DNA of 64,000 nt from VFZN01 sp050249615 (lineage in GTDB: Bacteria; Acidobacteriota; Vicinamibacteria; Vicinamibacterales; UBA2999), in assembly GCA_050249615.1 (NCBI GenBank), contig JBFWQE010000008.1, positions 9,091 through 73,090 of the forward strand, in the 5' to 3' direction. This document shows positions 58,748 through 64,000 of the stretch, one piece after another. The notes beneath the pieces were generated by a model, which was given only the letters and a program-made list of their open reading frames with translations, was not told where the DNA came from and ran no database searches. Both the position numbers and the translations under genes were made by a program. Position 1 is the stretch's first letter. Each line of letters starts with the position of its first letter.

Positions 58748-59340
58748 CGCACGAGCAGCCCGTGCTCTGGCTCGTCCGCCACGGTGAGACAGCGTGGACG
58801 GTGTCCGGTCGTCACACGGGGCGAACGGATATCGGGCTGACGGCCCGCGGAGAGCGGCAGGCCGTCGCGCTCGGACGACGACTGGGCGGGCAATCGTTCA
58901 CGCTCGTGCTGACCAGCCCGCTGGCGCGCGCCAGGGACACCTGCCGCCTCGCGGGTTACGGGTCAATGGCCGCGGTCGAACCAGACGCGCAGGAGTGGGA
59001 TTACGGCCGCTTCGAGGGAATGACGTCGGCTCAGATTCGCGCGCTTCATCCGTCGTGGAGCCTGTGGGAGGACGGGGCCCCGGACGGCGAGACGATTGGC
59101 GACGTCACCGATCGAGCAGACCGCCTCATCGCGCGGGTCGCTCGCGCCGGCGGGTCCGTGGCGCTCTTCGCGCACGGTCACGTCCTCAGGCTCCTGGCGG
59201 CCCGGTGGATCGGACTCCCGCCGAGCGCGGGCGGTTCCTTCGCTCTCGACACGGCGTCGGTGAGCCTGCTCGCCGTCGAGCGAGGGCAAGCGGTGATTCG
59301 GCACTGGAACCAAGTCTGCCACTTGGAGTCCGAGTCGTGA
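58744..59340 (+). CDS. Histidine-phosphatase (phosphoglycerate-mutase-like) protein
   Basis: 198 residues from a GTG overlapping the zwf stop. RHG motif LVRHGETAWTVSGRHTGRTD carries the phospho-accepting His, LTSPLARARDTCRLAG follows, and the second catalytic His is in ALFAHGHVLRLLAARWIGL. It may be a sugar phosphatase, for example acting on a pentose phosphate intermediate; the sequence does not fix the substrate. Embedded between zwf and pgl with GTGA overlaps at both ends. Confidence 0.88.
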   Translation: MTHEQPVLWLVRHGETAWTVSGRHTGRTDIGLTARGERQAVALGRRLGGQSFTLVLTSPLARARDTCRLAGYGSMAAVEPDAQEWDYGRFEGMTSAQIRALHPSWSLWEDGAPDGETIGDVTDRADRLIARVARAGGSVALFAHGHVLRLLAARWIGLPPSAGGSFALDTASVSLLAVERGQAVIRHWNQVCHLESES

Positions 59341-60038
59341 ACGAAGAGACGCGGCCCGACGCCGAGGCGGTGGCGGGGCGCGCGGCGCAGGTGATTGCCG
59401 ACTGCGCCAGGCAGGCGGTGGCCGCACGAGGCCAGTTCCTGCTGGCGCTCAGCGGCGGGGCCACCCCTCGACGCATGATGCGCGCCCTGGCCGACGAGAG
59501 GGTGCCATGGCCGCAGGTTCACCTGTTCCAGGTGGACGAGCGCGTCGCGCCGGACGGGCACCCGGATCGGAACCTGACACACCTCGACACCTCGCTGTTG
59601 CGTCACCTCGAGACCCCGCCGGCAGCCGTGCACGCCATGCCCGTGACCGCGCGTGATCTGGCCTCGGCCGCGGCTCGGTACGCGGGGACGCTTCGCGCGG
59701 TGGCTGGCGATCCGCCGGTCCTCGATCTCGTTCATCTCGGGCTCGGCGAGGACGGTCATACGGCGTCACTCTTTCCCGACGACGATTCGACGGAGCGCGA
59801 CGATGCCGACATCGCCGTGACGGCTCCGTACGCGGGGGTTCGGCGCATGACCATGACCGGCGGCGTCATCAACCGGGCCCGCGCCCTTGTCTGGGTCGTC
59901 ACCGGCAGCGCCAAGGGTCCGGCGCTCGCTCGCCTGCGCGCCGGTGATCCACGGATTCTCGCCGGCCGCATCCAACGCCACTCGGCCCTCGTCATCACGG
60001 ACGAGGCCGCTGACGCGGCCGCTCGCGCGACCGCATGA
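59337..60038 (+). CDS. pgl: 6-phosphogluconolactonase
   Basis: 233 residues from a GTG overlapping the preceding stop. DevB/SOL-type motifs: FLLALSGGATPRRMMRALAD, VHLFQVDERVAPDGHPDRNL, DLVHLGLGEDGHTASLFPDD and RMTMTGGVINRARALVWVVT. It hydrolyses 6-phosphogluconolactone to 6-phosphogluconate, completing the oxidative branch between zwf and gnd. The stop overlaps tkt (ATGA). Confidence 0.92.
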   Translation: MNEETRPDAEAVAGRAAQVIADCARQAVAARGQFLLALSGGATPRRMMRALADERVPWPQVHLFQVDERVAPDGHPDRNLTHLDTSLLRHLETPPAAVHAMPVTARDLASAAARYAGTLRAVAGDPPVLDLVHLGLGEDGHTASLFPDDDSTERDDADIAVTAPYAGVRRMTMTGGVINRARALVWVVTGSAKGPALARLRAGDPRILAGRIQRHSALVITDEAADAAARATA

Positions 60039-62143
60039 GGACTGCTCGCATGCCGATGCCCACCGACCTCGACGCGCTCGCCATCGCCACCATCCGGACG
60101 CTCTGCATGGACGCCGTGCAACGAGCCGGCTCGGGCCATCCCGGCACGCCGATGGCCATGGCGCCGGTGGTCTACGTGCTGTGGCAGCGCTTCCTGCGAT
60201 TCGATCCGGCCGATCCGATCTGGCCGAACCGCGATCGGTTCGTCCTGTCGATGGGGCACGCCTCGACGCTGCTCTACAGCCTGCTGCACCTGGCGTCGGT
60301 CGAGGCGGTGAACGCCGACTACGAACGGCTGGGGCGCCCGTCGGTGTCGATGGACGATCTCGAGCGGTTCCGTCAGTTGGACAGCCGCTGCCCCGGTCAT
60401 CCCGAGTATCGCTGGACATCGGGCGTCGAGGCCACGACAGGACCGCTTGGCCAGGGCGTGGCCAACAGCGTGGGGATGGCCATGGCGTCGGCATGGCTGG
60501 CCCGCACGTTCAACCGGCCGGGCTTCGAGATCGTGGACTACCGTGTCTACGCGCTCGCGGGCGACGGGTGCATGATGGAGGGCGTCGCGAGCGAGGCGGC
60601 GTCCCTCGCCGGCCACCTGCGACTCTCGAACCTGTGCTGGATCTACGACAACAATCGGATCACGATCGAGGGGAGCACGGCACTCGCCTTTTCCGAGGAC
60701 GTCGCCACCCGTTTCATGGCCTACGGGTGGAACGTCACCAGGGTCGGGGATGCCAACGACCTGGAGATGCTGTCGCGGGCGTTCACCGTCTTCACCCGGA
60801 CCACCGACCGGCCCACGCTGATCATCGTCGACAGTCACATCGGGTATGGCTCGCCCAACAAGCAGGACTCGCACGCGGCCCATGGCGAGCCGCTCGGCGC
60901 GGAAGAGGTGCGCCTGACCAAGCGGGCCTATGGATGGCCAGAGGACGCCCAGTTCTTCGTCCCGGACGAGGTGCCCGCTCACGTCGCTCGACACCTCCGC
61001 GCGCGGGGTGGCGAGTTGCGCCGGGTTTGGACGGCGCTCTTCGAACGGTATCGCGAAGTGCATCCGGATCTCGCCGACCAGTTCGAGCGCATCCAGCACC
61101 GGCAGTTGCCGGACGGCTGGGATCGGGACCTGTCCACGTTTCCGGCTGATGCCAGGGGCGTCTCCGGTCGGGATGCGTCGGGTGCCGTGCTGAATGCCCT
61201 CGCGCGGCACGTCCCCTGGCTGCTCGGAGGCTCAGCCGATCTCGCGCCCTCCACGAAGACGCGGCTGACCTTCCGGGGTGCCGGGGATTACGGAGACACG
61301 GACCGGGCCGGCCGTAACATCCATTTCGGGGTACGCGAACACGCCATGGGCGCCGTCCTGAACGGGCTGGCGCTGTCGAAGCTTCGACCGTTCGGCTCGC
61401 AGTTCCTCATCTTCAGCGATTACTCCCGGCCGACACTCCGGCTGTCGGCCCTGATGGAGCTGCCCGTCATCTACATCTACACGCACGATTCCATCGGCGT
61501 GGGCGAGGATGGTCCGACGCACCAACCCGTCGAACACCTGGCCTCGCTCCGGGCGATTCCCGGACTGCGGGTCTTCCGGCCCGCCGATGCGAACGAAGTC
61601 GTCGAGTCGTGGCGCTGCATCCTGCCCATGCGCCACGAGCCCACGGCGCTCGTGCTCTCGAGACAGCCCCTGCCCACACTCGACCGGACGCGCTATGCCT
61701 CGGCTGCCGGCGTGGCCCGAGGCGCCTATGTCTTGGCCACGGCGCCCGGAGGTCTGCCAGAGGTGATTCTGATGGCGACCGGAAGCGAGGTATCGCTCTG
61801 CGTGGCCGCGCACGAGGAGCTGGTTGCGAGCGGCGTGCGCAGCCGGGTCGTGAGCATGCCGTGCTGGGAGCTGTTCGAGGAGCAGGACCAGCCCTACCGC
61901 GACTTGGTCCTCCCTCCCGCGGTCATTGCCCGCGTCGCCGTGGAGCAGGCGTCGACGTTCGGCTGGGAGCGCTACACGGGCCTGGCGGGCCGCGTCATCG
62001 GGATGCGTTCGTTCGGCGCCTCGGCGCCGCTCAAAGCCCTGCTCACACGATTCGGCTTCACCGTTGACGCCGTCGTGGCCGCGGCCCGGGACGTGCAGGC
62101 CGCCGGACGTCACCGGGCTCCTGATGGGCTGGAAAGAGGATGA
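60035..62143 (+). CDS. tkt: Transketolase
   Basis: 702 residues; an ATG at 60050 is an alternative start. ThDP-binding signature GDGCMMEGVASEAASLAGHL ... DNNRITIEG, substrate loop GSGHPGTPMAMAPVVYVLWQ, and the pyrimidine-domain block YTHDSIGVGEDGPTHQPVEH with ASLRAIPGLRVFRPADANE. Length is slightly above the usual 660. It transfers two-carbon units in the non-oxidative pentose phosphate pathway. Transaldolase, ribose-phosphate isomerase and epimerase are not in the window. Confidence 0.94.
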   Translation: MRTARMPMPTDLDALAIATIRTLCMDAVQRAGSGHPGTPMAMAPVVYVLWQRFLRFDPADPIWPNRDRFVLSMGHASTLLYSLLHLASVEAVNADYERLGRPSVSMDDLERFRQLDSRCPGHPEYRWTSGVEATTGPLGQGVANSVGMAMASAWLARTFNRPGFEIVDYRVYALAGDGCMMEGVASEAASLAGHLRLSNLCWIYDNNRITIEGSTALAFSEDVATRFMAYGWNVTRVGDANDLEMLSRAFTVFTRTTDRPTLIIVDSHIGYGSPNKQDSHAAHGEPLGAEEVRLTKRAYGWPEDAQFFVPDEVPAHVARHLRARGGELRRVWTALFERYREVHPDLADQFERIQHRQLPDGWDRDLSTFPADARGVSGRDASGAVLNALARHVPWLLGGSADLAPSTKTRLTFRGAGDYGDTDRAGRNIHFGVREHAMGAVLNGLALSKLRPFGSQFLIFSDYSRPTLRLSALMELPVIYIYTHDSIGVGEDGPTHQPVEHLASLRAIPGLRVFRPADANEVVESWRCILPMRHEPTALVLSRQPLPTLDRTRYASAAGVARGAYVLATAPGGLPEVILMATGSEVSLCVAAHEELVASGVRSRVVSMPCWELFEEQDQPYRDLVLPPAVIARVAVEQASTFGWERYTGLAGRVIGMRSFGASAPLKALLTRFGFTVDAVVAAARDVQAAGRHRAPDGLERG

Positions 62144-62145
62144 AG

Positions 62146-62877
62146 ATGAAGAAGAAGCGGACACTGTCGATCGACATCGGGGGGTCGGGGCTCAAGGCGG
62201 CCGTGCTCGACGATCGTGGGCGCATGCTTGGTGAGCGGGTGCGCGTGCCCACACCGTCGCCCGCGTCCCCTCGTCGGCTGCTGGAGGCGCTGGACGGACT
62301 CGTCGCCCAGATGCCGGCCTTCGATCGCGTGTCGGTCGGGTTCCCCGGGGTCATCCGGAACGGCCGCGTCCTGACTGCCCACAACCTCGGTGACGACCAA
62401 TGGGAGGGCTATCGCCTCGCCGAGGCCGTCGCCCGCCGATGGTCGCGTCCGGTCCGCACGTGCAACGACGCCGACATGCAGGGCCTGGCCGTCGTTCGGC
62501 GCAAGGGCCTCGAAGTGGTCATCACCCTGGGAACCGGCTTCGGCAGCGCCATGTTCGAGGACGGACGACTGCTGCCGCACCTCGAGTTCGCCCATCATCC
62601 CCTCACGTCGGGGCACACGTATGAGGGCTACGTTGGCCAGGTGGCGCTCAAACGGGTGGGTCGCAAGCGGTGGAATCGCCGGGTCGAGAAGGCGATCGAG
62701 CGCCTCCGCGCCCTGACGCACTTCGATCGTCTCTACATCGGCGGCGGCAATGCGAGGCTCATTCGCTTCGCGCCCGCTCGCGACGTGCGCGTCGTCTCCA
62801 ACCGGGCGGGGATCCTCGGGGGAATCGCCTTGTGGGACGTCTCCGGCCACGAGGCGTCGGCACCGGGCGGCCGCTGA
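62146..62877 (+). CDS. ppgK: Polyphosphate glucokinase (PPGK type)
   Basis: 243 residues from the ATG at 62146, with AGAGG 6 bp upstream; the ATG at 62140 is too close to it. Phosphate motif TLSIDIGGSGLKAAVLDDRG, then VGFPGVIRNG, NDADMQGLAVV, TLGTGFGSAMFEDGRLLPHLEF and AHHPLTSGHTYEGYVGQ, as in ROK-family polyphosphate glucokinases. It phosphorylates glucose using polyphosphate (and often ATP), supplying zwf. Its place right after tkt links glucosidase-released glucose to the pentose phosphate pathway. Confidence 0.9.
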   Translation: MKKKRTLSIDIGGSGLKAAVLDDRGRMLGERVRVPTPSPASPRRLLEALDGLVAQMPAFDRVSVGFPGVIRNGRVLTAHNLGDDQWEGYRLAEAVARRWSRPVRTCNDADMQGLAVVRRKGLEVVITLGTGFGSAMFEDGRLLPHLEFAHHPLTSGHTYEGYVGQVALKRVGRKRWNRRVEKAIERLRALTHFDRLYIGGGNARLIRFAPARDVRVVSNRAGILGGIALWDVSGHEASAPGGR

Positions 62878-62917
62878 CCGCGCCCGCCCCGTCGCCCGGG
62901 CGCCTCCCAAGGGACGG

Positions 62918-63400
62918 TCACGGGCTGCTCAACCGGTAGAACGCGCCGAGGATGGCGCCGTAGACGATGTGCGCCACGATCGTGACCACCGGGGTCCGCC
63001 GTCCGTAGTTGAGCGCGAAGTATCCCGGCGGCTGAAGGTGTCGATTGGGCGTCGGACCGAAGTATTCGCTCACCATCCGTGGGTGCATGGCCGGGACCAC
63101 GGGCATCCCAACCGCCAGGACGAACAGTGCGTGCACCAGCCCGATACCCGCGCCGAGCCACCATGTGGCGCGCTGCCAGCTCTCGAAGGCCAGCGCGTAT
63201 GGCACGGCGAGCAGCCAGCCGTTGAGCATGTGGACGATCAGCCCCAGCAGCATGGCCCGGTCCCGGTTAGGTGTGATCATCGTGCCCAGCAGGAAGGGGA
63301 TGCTCATGCGCGTGTAGCCAGCCCGCTGGCTCGCGGCCATCGCGGTCGTCAAGACGAGGGTACCGACGAACCCCCACAGGAGGACACTGCCGAGATTCAC
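62918..63400 (-). CDS. Multi-pass membrane protein, function unknown
   Basis: 160 residues from the GTG at 63400, which overlaps the GH15 stop (GTGA) and has GGAAGGA upstream. A longer GTG start at 63454 would lie inside GH15. About five hydrophobic segments: GSVLLWGFVGTLVLTTAMAA, LLGLIVHMLNGWLLAVPYAL, LGAGIGLVHALFVLAVGMPV. HPRMVSEYFGPTPNRHLQPPG is a polar loop. The HMLNGW motif echoes HFVNG in the membrane protein at 46029, suggesting a shared family. Confidence 0.75.
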   Translation of the reverse strand: MNLGSVLLWGFVGTLVLTTAMAASQRAGYTRMSIPFLLGTMITPNRDRAMLLGLIVHMLNGWLLAVPYALAFESWQRATWWLGAGIGLVHALFVLAVGMPVVPAMHPRMVSEYFGPTPNRHLQPPGYFALNYGRRTPVVTIVAHIVYGAILGAFYRLSSP

Positions 63401-64000
63401 GAGGTATTCCTTCCATCCGGGGAGGCGGTCGTTCGCAGTGACGTCGCCTGGCACTCGCTGCGCGACAGGGCCACTGCGGCGTTGATCAACCCGACGTGCG
63501 TGAACGCCTGGGGAAAGTTGCCGATCGCGGCACCGCTCGCGGCGTCGATCTCCTCGGCGTACAGGCCGACGTCGTTGGCATGGCGCAGAAGTCGTTCGAA
63601 TTGTTCCCGGGCGCCTTCATCGCCCTGCAGGGCGCGCGCCTCGACCGCCCAGAAGCTGCAGATGCCGAACGCCGCCTCTCCCCCTTCCAGCCCGTCGTCA
63701 TCGTCACGGTAGCGGTAGACGACGCCGTTGACCTCGAGTCGTTCGCGCACGCGCGCCACGGTCCGCCGCATCCGCTCCGACCGCGGATCGGCGTACCCCA
63801 TCACCGACAACAGCAGCAGGCTGGCATCGACCCCCTCGGATCCGAACACGCTGACGTAACATCCCAGTCGCTCCGAGACACCGTCGCGCTCGATCGCCCG
63901 GCGAATCGCCTCCCGCTCCCGCGCGAAGGTCGCGGGCGCGGCCGCGGCGGGGGCCCGGGCGCAGAGATCGACGAGACGATCGAGCGCCCGCCCGCACCAC
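63397..64000 (-). CDS. GH15 glucoamylase/glucosidase-like protein, C-terminal part (runs off the window)
   Basis: About 200 codons are visible, open to the window edge. FGSEGVDASLLLLSVMGYADP, VARVRERLEVNGVVYRYRDD, FGICSFWAVEARALQGDEGA and AIGNFPQAFTHVGLINAAVA are the C-terminal (alpha/alpha)6-barrel blocks of bacterial GH15 enzymes (glucoamylase or trehalase-like). The general base region lies in the visible part; the N-terminal half is outside. It is convergent with the pentose phosphate operon and translationally coupled to a small membrane protein. Confidence 0.88.
   Translation of the reverse strand, partial: WCGRALDRLVDLCARAPAAAAPATFAREREAIRRAIERDGVSERLGCYVSVFGSEGVDASLLLLSVMGYADPRSERMRRTVARVRERLEVNGVVYRYRDDDDGLEGGEAAFGICSFWAVEARALQGDEGAREQFERLLRHANDVGLYAEEIDAASGAAIGNFPQAFTHVGLINAAVALSRSECQATSLRTTASPDGRNTS

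Noticed and set aside
61310..61330. GTAACA inside tkt
   Set aside because: It is within a coding region with no matching -10 and no gene start behind it.
1..64000. CRISPR arrays, insertion sequences, prophage, tRNA or rRNA genes
   Set aside because: I saw no regularly spaced repeats, no transposase or integrase motifs and no tRNA-like cloverleaf or rRNA sequence on reading; a tRNAscan or ISfinder search was not possible.

Overview
The window is a GC-rich (roughly 68-70% by eye) chromosomal segment, densely packed with genes and without tRNA, rRNA, insertion sequences or CRISPR. Several features point to an acidobacterium, probably of the Vicinamibacteria type. These are two TonB-dependent receptors with carboxypeptidase-regulatory-like N-termini, a small secreted di-heme cytochrome of the reaction-centre-subunit type, paired DUF3179 proteins, many secreted proteins of unknown function, and frequent GTGA/ATGA start-stop overlaps. 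This placement is inference from gene content only.

Layout. 1-5375: a sulfide/persulfide island, with an ArsR-rhodanese fusion regulator, MFS transporter, DsrE protein, sulfide:quinone-oxidoreductase-like flavoprotein, rhodanese-persulfide dioxygenase fusion and SHOCT protein, ending in a VapC toxin scrap. 5600-8020: a FecA-like receptor behind a Fur-box-like palindrome. 8465-9275: a Hg-type merR divergent from a tiny thiol protein, with a canonical MerR operator between them. 9296-31737: a glycosyltransferase fusion, secreted proteins and an Oar-like receptor, three ECF sigma factors, two ADP/ATP-translocase-like carriers, and then a cluster of families known as rSAM/selenodomain-associated: TVP38, MerA-like flavoprotein, YHS, DUF547, two-part glycosyltransferases, ArsM, ArsS, phosphate transporter and an Nterm_to_SelD oxidoreductase. 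31807-41443: a peptidase/propeller/barrel surface protein, two DUF3179 proteins, a cytochrome, a second MerA-like flavoprotein and a sigma-54 activator. 41636-53648: small redox, hydrolase and membrane genes, a second merR, a MetE-like protein and a peroxiredoxin. 53645-64000: a carbohydrate operon (GH63-type glucosidase, gnd, zwf, phosphatase, pgl, tkt, polyphosphate glucokinase) facing a GH15 glucoamylase.

Main discoveries. (1) Two genes are interrupted by a single in-frame TGA exactly where the family has a redox cysteine: DUF3179 at 35408-35410 and peroxiredoxin at 50586-50588. Each TGA is followed by a perfect hairpin whose 5-nt loop begins 21 nt downstream. Both look like selenocysteine codons with bacterial SECIS elements. 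(2) At least 14 genes or operons carry one promoter-like motif, GTAACG-N15/16-RGAC, correctly oriented, including both selenoprotein candidates and one ECF sigma gene. Two further sites read GTAACA-N16-CGTAG. This looks like a local ECF regulon. (3) The ArsM-ArsS-Nterm_to_SelD neighbourhood ties the locus to selenium and arsenic biology, although ArsS has Cys at its Sec site and the SelD domain is absent from the window. No selA/B/C/D gene lies in the window, so recoding capacity must be checked elsewhere in the genome.
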